Source: JAQGMJ01 sp036498945
Lineage (GTDB): Bacteria; Pseudomonadota; Gammaproteobacteria; Burkholderiales; JAEUOS01
Direction of reading: 5' to 3'
Assembly: GCA_036498945.1 (NCBI GenBank)
Contig: DASYEQ010000135.1
Location: forward strand, 200,984 to 264,983
DNA: 64,000 nt
Below, piece after piece: positions 8,735 to 17,593 of this stretch. The translations under genes and the position numbers were made by a program. The notes beneath the pieces were generated by a model. It did not search any database. It worked only from the letters and a program-made list of their open reading frames with translations, and was not told the DNA's origin. Within the stretch, counting starts at the first letter, position 1, and every line of letters begins with the position of its first letter.

Positions 8735-9610
8735 ATGAGCTGGCTCGACAAATTGCTGCCGCCGAAGATTCAGCGTGACGGCGTGCGCAGCAAGACCGTG
8801 CCCGAGGGCCTGTGGATCAAGTGTCCCTCCTGCGAAACGGCGCTGTTCACCACCGACCTGTCGAACAATGCGCAGGTCTGCCCCAAGTGCAACCACCACC
8901 TGCGCATCGGCGCGCGCGAGCGCCTCGATTTGCTGCTGGATGCCGAAGGGCGTTTCGAGATTGGCGGCGAAGTCACGCCGGTCGACAGCCTGAAGTTCAA
9001 GGACAGCAAGAAGTACCCCGATCGCCTGAAGGAAGCGGTGGCCGCCACCGAAGAGACCGACGCGCTGGTGGTGATGCAAGGCGCGATGAATACCCTGCCG
9101 GTGGTCGCCGCGGCTTTCGAATTCAGCTTCATGGGCGGCTCGATGGGCTCGGTGGTGGGCGAGCGCTTCGTGCGCGGCGTGCATACCGCGATCGAGCAAA
9201 AGCTGCCCTTCATCTCGGTGACCGCGTCCGGCGGCGCGCGCATGCAGGAAGGCCTGTTGTCGCTGATGCAAATGGCCAAGACCACCGCCGCCCTGCAACG
9301 CCTGGCGGAAAAGAAGCTGCCCTTTGTCTCCGTGCTGACCGATCCCACCATGGGCGGGGTCTCCGCTTCCTTCGCCTTCATCGGCGACGTGGTGATCGCC
9401 GAGCCTGGTGCGCTGATTGGCTTCGCCGGCCCGCGCGTGATCGAGCAGACCGTGCGTGAGAAGCTGCCTGAAGGTTTCCAGCGCGCGGAATTCCTGCTGG
9501 AAAAAGGCGCAATCGACATGATCGTCGACCGCCGCGAGATGAAAGCCAAGATCACCCGCCTGCTGGCCCTGATGCAGGGACTGCCGGCGGATGCCTTCCA
9601 GGCGGCGTAA
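8735..9610 (+). CDS. accD: acetyl-CoA carboxylase carboxyltransferase subunit beta
   Basis: The beta half of the carboxyltransferase that makes malonyl-CoA for fatty acid synthesis; it partners with AccA, which is not in this window. The four zinc-ribbon cysteines Cys30, Cys33, Cys49 and Cys52 are intact (CPSC...CPKC). The crotonase-like core includes TASGGARMQEGLLSLMQM and PTMGGVSASFAF. Its 291 residues match the short AccD type. An AGGAGAG ribosome-binding site precedes the ATG, 42 nt after trpA. Confidence 0.97.
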   Translation: MSWLDKLLPPKIQRDGVRSKTVPEGLWIKCPSCETALFTTDLSNNAQVCPKCNHHLRIGARERLDLLLDAEGRFEIGGEVTPVDSLKFKDSKKYPDRLKEAVAATEETDALVVMQGAMNTLPVVAAAFEFSFMGGSMGSVVGERFVRGVHTAIEQKLPFISVTASGGARMQEGLLSLMQMAKTTAALQRLAEKKLPFVSVLTDPTMGGVSASFAFIGDVVIAEPGALIGFAGPRVIEQTVREKLPEGFQRAEFLLEKGAIDMIVDRREMKAKITRLLALMQGLPADAFQAA

Positions 9611-9645
9611 AAGGCCGCGGATGCCGAGTTCGTATCCGCGGCCTT
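9611..9645 (+). terminator. hairpin after accD, probable terminator
   Basis: AAGGCCGCGGAT and ATCCGCGGCCTT form a perfect 12-bp stem around an 11-nt loop directly after the accD stop. There is no T-run after the stem, so it may be a Rho-linked or stability hairpin rather than a strict intrinsic terminator. Confidence 0.6.
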
Positions 9646-9668
9646 ATCCGAGTCCCGCCGCCCGGCAC

Positions 9669-9695
9669 CGTTCGCCCTGCGCCTGTCGAAGGGCG
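9669..9695 (+). repeat. GTTCGCCCTG-type intergenic repeat
   Basis: A short palindromic unit of the form CGTTCGCCCT...AGGGCG with CTGTCGA in the loop, sitting in the 208-nt gap between accD and folC. A close relative occurs at 41568-41595 and an inverted, diverged one at 41642-41676. No gene is supported in this gap. Confidence 0.6.
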
Positions 9696-9818
9696 TGCGG
9701 GTTGATGTCGCTGCAACCCTGGTTCACGTCGCGCGCCTTCCTTTGATGTTGCCCACCTGGTTCGACCAGCGCGCCAAGAATGGCGCGGCGGCGTAGTCTG
9801 TTTTTTTTAAAGTTCTCC

Positions 9819-11141
9819 GTGACGCCTCCCACCACCGACGCTCCGCTTGACGCCTGGCTCGATTACATCGAGCGCCTGCACCCGCAAAACATCGCCATGG
9901 GCCTGGAGCGCGTGGGCCGGGTGAAGGAGCGCCTCGGCATCCGGTTCGACTGCCCGGTGATCACTGTCGGCGGCACCAACGGCAAGGGCTCAACCTGTGC
10001 GATGCTGGAGGCGATCCTGCGCGCCGCCGCCTTTCGCACCGGCATGTACACCTCGCCACACCTGGTGAAGTTCAACGAGCGCGCACGCATCGACGGGCGC
10101 GACATCGATGATGCGCCGCTGGCGAAGGCCTTTGCGCGCGTCGAGGCGGCGCGGGTGCAGGGTGAAGCTGTAGAACTCACCTACTTCGAGTTTTCCACCC
10201 TCGCGGTGATGCTGCTGTTCATGGAAGCGCAGCTCGATGCCGTGATTCTCGAAGTCGGCTTGGGCGGGCGCCTAGATGCGGTCAATCTCGTCGATGCCGA
10301 TTGCGCCGTTCTCACCAGCGTCGATCTCGATCACCAGGCGTTCCTCGGCGACACGCGCGAAAAGATCGGCTGGGAAAAGGCGCATATCTTCCGCAAAGGC
10401 CGCCCGGCGATCTGCGCCGATCCGCAGCCGCCGGCGAGCGTGACGCAGGTGGCGGGCGAACTCGGCGCCGACCTGCTGCTGCTGGGGCGCGATTTCGGCT
10501 ACGCCGGCGACAAGCAGCAATGGAAATTCTGGTTCATGCCGGAGGCGCAAAAGGGCAAGCGCGACCCGGTCACGCGCAACGGTTTGTCCTACCCCGCGCT
10601 GCGCGGCGCCAACCAGTTGCTCAACGCCTCCGCCGCGCTGACCGCGCTGGAATGCCTGCGCCCACGCCTGCCGGTGCCGATGCAGGCGGTGCGCCAGGGA
10701 TTGATCGAGGTCGAATGGCCGGCGCGCTTCCAGTTGCTGCCGGGCCGGCCCACGGTGATCCTGGACGTCGCGCACAACCCGCACGCCGCCGCCGTGCTGG
10801 CCGACAATCTCTCCAACATCGGCTACTCCCCTTATACGCACGCGGTGTTCGGCATGCTGGCCGACAAGGACATCGCCGGTGTCGTCGAACTGCTCAAGGG
10901 CCGCGTCGACTACTGGCACCTGGCCAGCCTGCCGGGGCCGCGCGGCGTGAGCGCCGGGCGCCTGGCCGAGGTGCTGGCCGCCCGCGGCATCAGCCAGGGC
11001 ATTTTCCAGCATGAAAATCCGGCCGCGGCCTACGCGGCGGCGCGGGCCGCGGCAGGGGAGAATGATAGAATCGTCGTGTTCGGCTCCTTCCTCACCGTCA
11101 CCGACGTGATGCAGGTTCTAAAAGCGCCAAAGACTACCTAA
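9819..11141 (+). CDS. folC: bifunctional dihydrofolate synthase/folylpolyglutamate synthase
   Basis: Adds glutamate to dihydropteroate and then to folates using ATP. The GTG at 9819 is chosen because it gives an N-terminus (TPPTTDAPLDAWLDYIERLHP) like other FolC proteins; an in-frame ATG at 9780 would add 13 residues (MARRRSLFFLKFS) that look non-conserved. The P-loop GGTNGKGST is at about 51-59, and the Mur-ligase-type motifs TSPHLVKFNERARIDG and VDLDHQAFLGDTREKIGWEK follow. About 440 residues, normal for the family. It opens the folC-SPOR-cvpA-purF series. Confidence 0.95.
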   Translation: MTPPTTDAPLDAWLDYIERLHPQNIAMGLERVGRVKERLGIRFDCPVITVGGTNGKGSTCAMLEAILRAAAFRTGMYTSPHLVKFNERARIDGRDIDDAPLAKAFARVEAARVQGEAVELTYFEFSTLAVMLLFMEAQLDAVILEVGLGGRLDAVNLVDADCAVLTSVDLDHQAFLGDTREKIGWEKAHIFRKGRPAICADPQPPASVTQVAGELGADLLLLGRDFGYAGDKQQWKFWFMPEAQKGKRDPVTRNGLSYPALRGANQLLNASAALTALECLRPRLPVPMQAVRQGLIEVEWPARFQLLPGRPTVILDVAHNPHAAAVLADNLSNIGYSPYTHAVFGMLADKDIAGVVELLKGRVDYWHLASLPGPRGVSAGRLAEVLAARGISQGIFQHENPAAAYAAARAAAGENDRIVVFGSFLTVTDVMQVLKAPKTT

Positions 11142-11196
11142 AAACAGTTCCGCGGCAGCGTTCGCGCCAGCCCTATTGCCCAACCTGCCTGTCCGC

Positions 11197-12039
11197 ATGG
11201 CCAACGACCTCCCGGAAGATACCCAGCTCAAACGCCGCGCCCGGCGCCGCCTGATCGGGGCAATTGCCCTGGTACTGCTAGCGGTGGTCGTGCTGCCGAT
11301 GATTTTCGACGCCGAGCAAAAGCCGCTCGACCAGGACGTCTCGATCCAGATTCCCAGCCAGGGCGATTACGTCGCCAAGCCGCCCTCCGCGCCTGCGCAG
11401 CCGGCAGCGCCTGCCGCTGACGCCAAGGCCGCGCCGGAAGCGCCCAAGGACGTGACTCCGCCCAAGCAAGCCAACAAGGACGGCAAGGACACCGTCGCCC
11501 TGCCCGGCGACAACAAGGGCCCCGCCGTGATTCCGCCGCCGGTGCCGGAAAAGGGGACTCCCAAGGCCGAGACCAAAGACGAAACCAGGGACGCCGCCAA
11601 GACGGAGGCGAAGGACGTGGCCAAGGCCGATGCCGCCAAGGCCAGGGCGGAAGCCGAGGCCAAAGCCAGGGCTGAGGCGGAGAAGGCCAAAGCCAAGGCC
11701 GCTGAGGAAAAGGCGCACGCCAAGGCCGAATCGGAACGTGCCGCCGCCCTGTTGAATGGCGGCAATAACGCCCCCACCTCCCCTAAGTCGGACAAGATAG
11801 CCAGTGCAGGCAGTTTTGCGATCCAGATTGGCGCTTTTTCCAGTGTGGAAAAGGCACAGGAAGTGCGCGACAAGCTTTCGGCCGCGGGGCTTTCGTCCTA
11901 TGCGGAGAAGGTGTCGACCAAGAGTGGTGAAGTGACCCGGGTGCGTGCCGGGCCTTTCCCCAGCAAGGAAGCGGCGGACGCCGCGCGCGCCAGGATCGCC
12001 GGGCTGGGTTTTGCCAGCGCGTCGGTGGTCCATCGCTGA
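11197..12039 (+). CDS. SPOR domain-containing inner-membrane protein (DedD-like)
   Basis: A bitopic membrane protein expected at the division septum, where SPOR domains bind denuded peptidoglycan. The start used is the ATG at 11197, giving MANDLPEDTQLKRRARRRL; a TTG at 11176 is in frame. One membrane helix spans about 19-37, followed by a Pro/Ala/Lys-rich periplasmic stalk with an Ala-Lys-Glu coiled region, then a SPOR domain from about 202 to the end (FAIQIGAFSSVEKAQEVRDKL). Position between folC and cvpA is the same as dedD in other proteobacteria, but the symbol is withheld because the sequence outside the SPOR domain is not conserved. Confidence 0.9.
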   Translation: MANDLPEDTQLKRRARRRLIGAIALVLLAVVVLPMIFDAEQKPLDQDVSIQIPSQGDYVAKPPSAPAQPAAPAADAKAAPEAPKDVTPPKQANKDGKDTVALPGDNKGPAVIPPPVPEKGTPKAETKDETRDAAKTEAKDVAKADAAKARAEAEAKARAEAEKAKAKAAEEKAHAKAESERAAALLNGGNNAPTSPKSDKIASAGSFAIQIGAFSSVEKAQEVRDKLSAAGLSSYAEKVSTKSGEVTRVRAGPFPSKEAADAARARIAGLGFASASVVHR

Positions 12040-12063
12040 TTTCGGCGCTTGCGCTGAGGCTGC

Positions 12064-12552
12064 ATGACCCTGTTCGACTATGTGGTGCTGGCGATTTTGC
12101 TGGCATCCATCGTGGTATCGGTTTTGCGTGGTTTGGTGCGTGAGATTCTTTCGCTGATCGGCTGGATCGCGGCCTTCGTGGTCGCCAGCATGTTCGCCGG
12201 CGACATGGCGAATCTCCTGGCGCCGACGCTGGATCCGCATGGTTTGGGGCTGATTGCCGGGTTTTTGCTGCTGCTGGTCGGCATGGCGCTGGTTTCAGCC
12301 ATCGTCAACTGGGCGGTGATGAAGGCGGTGGCGGCGGCGGGAATGACGTTGGCCGATCGCGGCCTGGGCGGTTTGTTCGGCCTGGCGCGGGGCTTGGTGA
12401 TCGTGGTGGCGCTGGCGATGATCTGCGGCTTGACGCCGATCCCCAGGCAGCCGTTCTGGAAGCAGGCCCTGCTGAGTCCCCTGGTCGAAACCATGGTTGA
12501 AACAGTCAAGCCTTTTCTGCCCGCTGACATAGCGGGTAGGGTAAAATTCTGA
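12064..12552 (+). CDS. cvpA: CvpA family membrane protein
   Basis: An integral membrane protein of 162 residues (same length as E. coli CvpA) with about four hydrophobic helices. First named for colicin V production and later linked to envelope stress tolerance; its exact activity is not established. The N-terminus MTLFDYVVLAILLASIVVSV and the motif GFLLLLVGMALVSAIVNW fit the family. It lies 24 nt after the SPOR gene and 28 nt before purF, the conserved cvpA-purF pair. Confidence 0.93.
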   Translation: MTLFDYVVLAILLASIVVSVLRGLVREILSLIGWIAAFVVASMFAGDMANLLAPTLDPHGLGLIAGFLLLLVGMALVSAIVNWAVMKAVAAAGMTLADRGLGGLFGLARGLVIVVALAMICGLTPIPRQPFWKQALLSPLVETMVETVKPFLPADIAGRVKF

Positions 12553-12580
12553 TTTAAGGGTTCATCCCCCGGAGTTCGCT

Positions 12581-14104
12581 ATGTGCGGAGTCGTTGGCGT
12601 CGTTTCCAAAGCCCCCGTCAACCAGCTGCTTTACGACGGGTTGCTGCTCCTGCAGCACCGCGGCCAGGACGCCGCCGGCATCGTCACCGCCGCCGGCAAG
12701 TCCTTCTACATGCACAAGAGCAACGGCCTGGTGCGTGACGTCTTCCGCACCCGCAACATGCGTGACCTGCCCGGCAATGTCGGCATCGCGCACTGCCGCT
12801 ACCCCACCGCGGGCTCTTCCGACAATCCCGCCGAGGCGCAGCCCTTCTACGTCAATTCGCCGTTTGGCATCACGCTGGCGCACAACGGCAACCTGACCAA
12901 CTCCGATCAGTTGCGCCAGGAGATGTTCCGCCAGGACCTGCGCCACATCAACACCGGTTCCGACTCCGAAGTGCTGCTCAACGTGCTGGCGCACGAGCTG
13001 GAAATGGGCGGCCGCAGCGTCAAGCTCGACCCGGCGCGCATTTTCCAGGCGGTGGCGAAGGTGCATGAGCGCGTGCGCGGCGCCTATGCCGTGGTGGCGC
13101 TGATCGCCGGCCAGGGCCTGGTGGCGTTCCGTGACCCCTACGGCATCCGTCCGCTGTGCCTGGGCCGCGTCGATACCGGCCATGGCGAGGAGTTCATGGT
13201 TGCTTCCGAGTCCGTGGCCCTCGAAGGCCTGGGCTACGAATTCGTGCGCGACGTCGCGCCCGGCGAAGCGATCTTCATCGACATGGACGGCAACTTCTTC
13301 GCCCAGCAGTGTGCCAAGAATGCCACGCTGAACCCCTGCATTTTCGAATACGTCTACCTGGCGCGCCCCGATTCGCAGATCGACGGCGTCTCGGTCTACG
13401 CCGCGCGCCTGAGGCTGGGCGAATTCCTCGCCGACAAGGTCAGGGCGGCGGGTTTGGTGGACCAGATCGACGTGGTGATGCCGATCCCTGATTCATCCCG
13501 TCCCGCCGCGATGCAACTGGCGATGAAGCTGGGCCTGGATTATCGCGAAGGCTTCATCAAGAACCGCTACATCGGCCGCACCTTCATCATGCCGGGCCAG
13601 GCGGTGCGCAAGAAGTCGGTGCGCCAGAAGCTCAACGCCATCGCGGTGGAGTTCAAGGGCAAGAACGTGCTGATCGTCGATGACTCCATCGTGCGCGGCA
13701 CCACCTCGCGCGAAATCGTGCAGATGGCGCGCGAATCCGGCGCGGCGAAAGTCTTCTTCGCCTCCGCCGCGCCGCCGGTGCGCTTTCCCAACGTCTACGG
13801 CATCGACATGCCGACGCGCCACGAGTTGATCGCCACCGGCCGCAGCGACACCGAGATCGCCCATGAGATCGGCGCCGACCTGTTGATCTACCAGGACCTC
13901 GACGCGCTGGAGCGCGCGGTGCGCGAAATCAATCCCAAGCTCACGCAATTCGAGACCTCCTGCTTCTCCGGGCACTACGTCACCGGCGATGTGACCACCG
14001 AATACCTGTCGGACGTCGAAACCCGCCGCGACCAGCATCGCGACAGCCAGGGGGCTGACGATGAAGAGGGTTCGCAGATGGGCCTGAACCTGGCGACGGC
14101 CTGA
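12581..14104 (+). CDS. purF: amidophosphoribosyltransferase
   Basis: Catalyses the first committed step of purine synthesis, PRPP plus glutamine to phosphoribosylamine. Cys2 directly after the initiator Met (MCGVVGVV) is the glutaminase nucleophile exposed by Met removal, so no propeptide is needed. The PRPP-binding motif VLIVDDSIVRGTTS is near 363-376. Its 507 residues match E. coli PurF (505). The ribosome-binding site is CGGAG. It closes the folC-SPOR-cvpA-purF unit and is followed by a terminator. Confidence 0.98.
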   Translation: MCGVVGVVSKAPVNQLLYDGLLLLQHRGQDAAGIVTAAGKSFYMHKSNGLVRDVFRTRNMRDLPGNVGIAHCRYPTAGSSDNPAEAQPFYVNSPFGITLAHNGNLTNSDQLRQEMFRQDLRHINTGSDSEVLLNVLAHELEMGGRSVKLDPARIFQAVAKVHERVRGAYAVVALIAGQGLVAFRDPYGIRPLCLGRVDTGHGEEFMVASESVALEGLGYEFVRDVAPGEAIFIDMDGNFFAQQCAKNATLNPCIFEYVYLARPDSQIDGVSVYAARLRLGEFLADKVRAAGLVDQIDVVMPIPDSSRPAAMQLAMKLGLDYREGFIKNRYIGRTFIMPGQAVRKKSVRQKLNAIAVEFKGKNVLIVDDSIVRGTTSREIVQMARESGAAKVFFASAAPPVRFPNVYGIDMPTRHELIATGRSDTEIAHEIGADLLIYQDLDALERAVREINPKLTQFETSCFSGHYVTGDVTTEYLSDVETRRDQHRDSQGADDEEGSQMGLNLATA

Positions 14105-14136
14105 GAACCGGAAAAGCGCGCTGCGTGGCGCTGAAC

Positions 14137-14162
14137 AAAAACGGGCCTCCGGGCCCGTTTTT
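14137..14162. terminator. bidirectional terminator between purF and the DUF2147 gene
   Basis: AAAAACGGGCC, loop TCCG, GGCCCGTTTTT. The stem has A-runs and T-runs on opposite sides and lies between two convergent genes, so it can serve both strands. Confidence 0.92.
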
Positions 14163-14181
14163 CATTGACGCGCCCGGAGGT

Positions 14182-14697
14182 CTATTCCTCGCGCTCCCAC
14201 ACCTGCGTGCGCCCGAACAGCGTGACCAGGTAATAGCCGCGCACGCGCAGCTTCTTGCCGCCGTCGGCCATGGTCATCAGGCAGTGGTAGATGTGGCCGT
14301 TCTGCGGATCGAGGATTTCGCCGCCGCTGTATTCCTCGCCCGCCTGGTCGCGGCTGCGATGCATGCCCCAGAGGATGGTCATGCCCAGCACCGGCTGGCT
14401 CTTGCGCGCGCCTTCGCAATCGTCGCAGGTGGGATTGGGGTCGTCGGAGATGCCGGGAAAGATTTTTTCCACCCGGCCGATGTATTCGCCACCGGCTTCG
14501 ACGATGCGTACCAGGGCGCTGGGCTTGCCGGTGTTGTCGTCGATGGTGCGCCACAGGCCCGCCGGCGTGTTTTGCACGACCATGCCCTGCGCGTGCGCCG
14601 CCAGACTCACGCACGACAGCACGATGCACGCGAACAGGCGCAGGAACGCGGTTCCCGTGTTCAGGTACAGGCGCGAGCGGGCAAGGGACAGGCGCAT
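14182..14697 (-). CDS. DUF2147 domain-containing secreted protein
   Basis: Function unknown; DUF2147 proteins are small exported proteins with a beta-rich fold. This one has 171 residues. Residues 1-36 look like a signal peptide ending in LAAHAQG, and the core begins with the family pattern GLWRTIDDNTGKPSALVRI. The CDDC pair near residues 91-94 (PTCDDCEGARK) is another typical element, followed by GGEILDPQNGHIYHC. It stands alone on the minus strand, convergent with purF and divergent from metZ. Confidence 0.85.
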   Translation of the reverse strand: MRLSLARSRLYLNTGTAFLRLFACIVLSCVSLAAHAQGMVVQNTPAGLWRTIDDNTGKPSALVRIVEAGGEYIGRVEKIFPGISDDPNPTCDDCEGARKSQPVLGMTILWGMHRSRDQAGEEYSGGEILDPQNGHIYHCLMTMADGGKKLRVRGYYLVTLFGRTQVWEREE

Positions 14698-14764
14698 GAG
14701 CAGGTTGATGTTATGTATGCGAAGGGAGCGTTTCGCCCCGCAGCCGCATCTGGTACGGACGGAG

Positions 14765-14770
14765 TATAAT
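14765..14770 (+). promoter_or_regulatory. -10 element of the metZ promoter
   Basis: A perfect TATAAT lies upstream of the proposed riboswitch, placing the transcript start near 14777, at the first base of the aptamer P1 stem. The -35 position (about 14742-14747) is a poor match, so the promoter may be weak or activator-dependent. Confidence 0.6.
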
Positions 14771-14776
14771 CATATA

Positions 14777-14911
14777 CGCGCCGATTTGAGTTTCAGCTTG
14801 CGGGCGCGAAACCCGGGCGGTTGCGGCGTTTCAACAAATACGGCTAAAGCGAGCGGAAAATATGCATATCCGACCCGTTTTTGGCCCAAGCTGAAACGGG
14901 TTTTTTCATTT
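14777..14911 (+). promoter_or_regulatory. SAM-II-like riboswitch with terminator/antiterminator switch upstream of metZ
   Basis: P1 is CGCGCC (14777-14782) with GGCGCG (14803-14808). The enclosed 20-nt loop begins GATTTGAG and contains CTTGC, and the 3' conserved part ACAAATACGGCTAAAGCG is at 14834-14851. These resemble the SAM-II (metA motif) aptamer, with an extra GAAAC/GTTTC stem between. Downstream, ACCCGTTT (14873-14880) pairs with AAACGGGT (14894-14901) before TTTTTT, forming a terminator. The loop segment 14790-14800 is an exact 11-nt complement of 14887-14897, which covers part of the terminator 3' arm. SAM binding should therefore free the terminator and switch metZ off. This is inferred by eye, without a covariance search. 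Confidence 0.75.
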
Positions 14912-14940
14912 TGGGCGACTGGCCGCACGGCACACACATC

Positions 14941-16140
14941 ATGACCGACAAATCCGGTGACTACGATTTCGATACCCTGGCGGTGCGCGCCGGGGCCCTG
15001 CGCAGCAATTTCAACGAAAACACCGAAGCGCTGTTTCTGAGTTCCAGCTTCGTGCACGAAGACGCCGCCACCGCGGCGCTGCGCTTTTCCAACCAGGCGC
15101 CGGGTTTCGTCTATTCGCGCTTTTCCAACCCCACCGTGGAAATGTTCCAGAGCCGCCTGGCGGCGCTCGAAGGCGGCGAGGCCTGCGTGGCGACCAGTTC
15201 CGGGATGTCTTCGGTGCTGACGGTGGCGATGGGGTTGCTCAAGGCAGGCGACCACGTGGTGTGCTCGCGCAGCGTGTTCGGCGCGGTGATCACCCTGTTC
15301 GAAAAGAATCTCGGGCGCTTCGGTTTGCAGACCACCTTTGTCGAAGCCACAGATTTGAAAGCCTGGGAAGCGGCGGTCAAGCCGAATACCAAGATGCTGT
15401 TCCTGGAGACGCCCTCCAACCCGCTGATGGAAGTGCTGGACGTGGCGGCGCTTTCGAAGATCGCGAAGAAGGCCGGCGCCGTGCTGGTGGTGGACAACTG
15501 CTTTTGCTCGCCCGCGGTGCAGCGCCCGCTGCAACTGGGCGCGGACATCGTGGTGCACTCGGCCACCAAGTACATCGATGGCCAGGGCCGTATCCTGGGC
15601 GGGGCGATCGTCGGCAGCAAAGAGCTGGTGATGGGCGAGGTGCACGGCTTTTTGCGCACCGCAGGCCCCTCGATCAGCGCGTTCAATGCCTGGGTGGCGC
15701 TGAAAGGCCTGGAGACGCTGGGCATCCGCATGGAAAAGCAGTGCGACAACGCGCTGGAACTGGCACGCTGGCTGGAGGCGCATCCGCAGGTCGAGCGCGT
15801 GTATTTCCCCGGGCTGGAGTCACACCCGCAGCACGAGCTGGCGAAGCGCCAGCAGTCGGCTGCCGGCCGCTTCCTCGGCGGTGCGGTGGTCACCTTCACG
15901 GTCAAGGGCGGGCGCGAAGCGGCGTGGCGCGTGGTCGACGGCTGCAAGATGATTTCGATCACCGCCAACCTGGGCGACACCAAGAGCACCATCACCCACC
16001 CGGCTTCCACCACCCACGGGCGCATCAGCCCGGCGGCGCGCGAGGCAGCGGGCGTGGTCGAAGGCCTGTTGCGCGTGTCGGTCGGCCTCGAAAGCGTGGC
16101 CGACCTGAAGGTGGATTTGCAGCACGGCCTGGGCGGCTGA
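14941..16140 (+). CDS. metZ: O-succinylhomoserine sulfhydrylase
   Basis: PLP enzyme of the Cys/Met metabolism family that makes homocysteine from O-succinylhomoserine and sulfide. The start used is the ATG at 14941 (MTDKSGDYDFDTLAVRAG); an upstream TTG in the frame lies inside the terminator and is not used. Lys210 in SATKYIDGQGR is the PLP lysine. The motif KGLETLGIRMEKQCDNALEL and the length of 399 residues fit MetZ rather than cystathionine gamma-synthase. Position after purF is typical of Burkholderiales. The SAM-II-like leader supports a methionine-pathway role. Confidence 0.93.
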   Translation: MTDKSGDYDFDTLAVRAGALRSNFNENTEALFLSSSFVHEDAATAALRFSNQAPGFVYSRFSNPTVEMFQSRLAALEGGEACVATSSGMSSVLTVAMGLLKAGDHVVCSRSVFGAVITLFEKNLGRFGLQTTFVEATDLKAWEAAVKPNTKMLFLETPSNPLMEVLDVAALSKIAKKAGAVLVVDNCFCSPAVQRPLQLGADIVVHSATKYIDGQGRILGGAIVGSKELVMGEVHGFLRTAGPSISAFNAWVALKGLETLGIRMEKQCDNALELARWLEAHPQVERVYFPGLESHPQHELAKRQQSAAGRFLGGAVVTFTVKGGREAAWRVVDGCKMISITANLGDTKSTITHPASTTHGRISPAAREAAGVVEGLLRVSVGLESVADLKVDLQHGLGG

Positions 16141-16177
16141 TACATCGTTGTTCGGGCCGGCGTTGCCGGCGTAATAC

Positions 16178-16209
16178 GGGCGGCGCCCAGCGCCGCCCCT
16201 TGCTTTTTT
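16178..16209 (+). terminator. intrinsic terminator after metZ
   Basis: GGGCGGCGC, loop CCA, GCGCCGCCC, then CTTGCTTTTTT. The perfect 9-bp stem and T-tail end 4 nt before the ATG of the next gene, so that gene's leader passes through the hairpin sequence. Confidence 0.9.
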
Positions 16210-16213
16210 GCCC

Positions 16214-17593
16214 ATGACCGATATTTCCGCAAGCGTGCCCCACGGCTTGCCGCCGGTGCGCCGGCGCTGGGCGATGTCCTGCGTGCTGCTGGCGCTGGCC
16301 CTGAGTTCGCTTGACGCGGCGATTGCCAACATCGCCCTGCCGACCATCGAGCGCGTGCTCTCGACCACCAGTGCCGACGCCGTCTGGGTGGTCAACGCCT
16401 ACCAGCTGGCGGTGACCATCTGCCTGCTGCCGGCGGCGGCGCTCTCCGAGTCGCTCGGGCTGCGGCGCGTCTACGCCAGCGGGCTGGCGATCTTCACCGT
16501 GGCCTCGCTGGCGTGCGCCTTGTCGCCGACCATCACCGTGCTGGTGTGTGCGCGCCTGGCGCAAGGCGTGGGCGGCTCCTGCATGTCGGTGTCGTCGATG
16601 GCGCTGGTGCGTACGATCTACCCGAAAGACAAGCTGCGCGGCGCCTACGCACTGGTGGCCCTGGCCGTCGCCACATCCAGCGCGCTGGGGCCGACGCTGG
16701 CCGCGCTGATCCTCGCGGTTGCTTCCTGGCCGTGGCTATTCCTGGTGAACGTGCCTTTCGGCGCGATCGCCGTGCCGCTGCTCCTGGCGGTGGCGCCGCC
16801 CGATACCCGGGTGGCGCGGCGCTTCGACTGGACCGGCGCCGCGCTCAACGCGCTGGCGTTCGGGCTCATTATCGGCGGGGTGCATTACCTCGGCGGCGCC
16901 AGCGTGCCGGCGGCGGCCGCGGCGATCGCCGCAGGCCTGGTGTGCCTCGGCGTGCTGGCGCGCCAGCAAAAGCGCCAGCCGCAGCCGATGCTGCCGCTGG
17001 ATCTGCTGCGCATCCCGGAGTTCGCGCTGTCAGTGGCGGCCTCGATCTGCACCTACGCGGCGCAGGTGCTGGCCTATGTCTCGATTCCTTTCCTGTTCGA
17101 AACCAGCCTGCACCTGACGCCGGTACAGACCGGCCTCCTGGTGACGCCATGGCCACTGCTGGTCGGTGTCACCGCGCCGCTTGCCGGTCGCCTGATGGGC
17201 CGCTATCCGGCCGACATCATCGCCAGTGTCGGCCTGCTGATCCTGGCGGGTGGCCTGGTGCTGATGGCCGCGCTGCCGGCGGCGCCCGCGCACTGGAACA
17301 TCGTCTGGCGCCTTGCGCTGTGCGGCATCGGCTTCGGCCTGTTCCAGACGCCCAACAACACCTTGATGATGACCATCGGCCCGGTGGCGCGCAGCAGTGC
17401 GGCCAGCGGGCTGAATGCGGCGGCGCGCTTCGTCGGCATGGCGCTGGGGTCGGCCGTTGTGGCCGGCATTCTGGGTGTGGGCGGGGCGCACGCCACGGTG
17501 GTGTGCCTGGAAGCGGGCGTCGGCTTTGCCCTGGTCGGCGCGGCAGCCAGCATCGTGCGCCGCCGCTGGCATCGTCGCACCGCCCACAAGTGA
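16214..17593 (+). CDS. MFS transporter, DHA2-type (14-helix) efflux family
   Basis: Predicted drug or small-molecule exporter of the inner membrane, 459 residues with about 12-14 hydrophobic helices. The start chosen is ATG 16214 (MTDISASVPHGLPPVRRRW) rather than the TTG six bases upstream. DHA2 features are the first-helix LDAAIANIALPTIERVL, then VWVVNAYQLAVTICLLPAAALSESLG, RLAQGVGGSC and GPTLAALILAVASWPWLFLVNVPFG. The metZ terminator abuts its start, so it probably depends on its own promoter or on readthrough. Substrate is unknown. Confidence 0.88.
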   Translation: MTDISASVPHGLPPVRRRWAMSCVLLALALSSLDAAIANIALPTIERVLSTTSADAVWVVNAYQLAVTICLLPAAALSESLGLRRVYASGLAIFTVASLACALSPTITVLVCARLAQGVGGSCMSVSSMALVRTIYPKDKLRGAYALVALAVATSSALGPTLAALILAVASWPWLFLVNVPFGAIAVPLLLAVAPPDTRVARRFDWTGAALNALAFGLIIGGVHYLGGASVPAAAAAIAAGLVCLGVLARQQKRQPQPMLPLDLLRIPEFALSVAASICTYAAQVLAYVSIPFLFETSLHLTPVQTGLLVTPWPLLVGVTAPLAGRLMGRYPADIIASVGLLILAGGLVLMAALPAAPAHWNIVWRLALCGIGFGLFQTPNNTLMMTIGPVARSSAASGLNAAARFVGMALGSAVVAGILGVGGAHATVVCLEAGVGFALVGAAASIVRRRWHRRTAHK

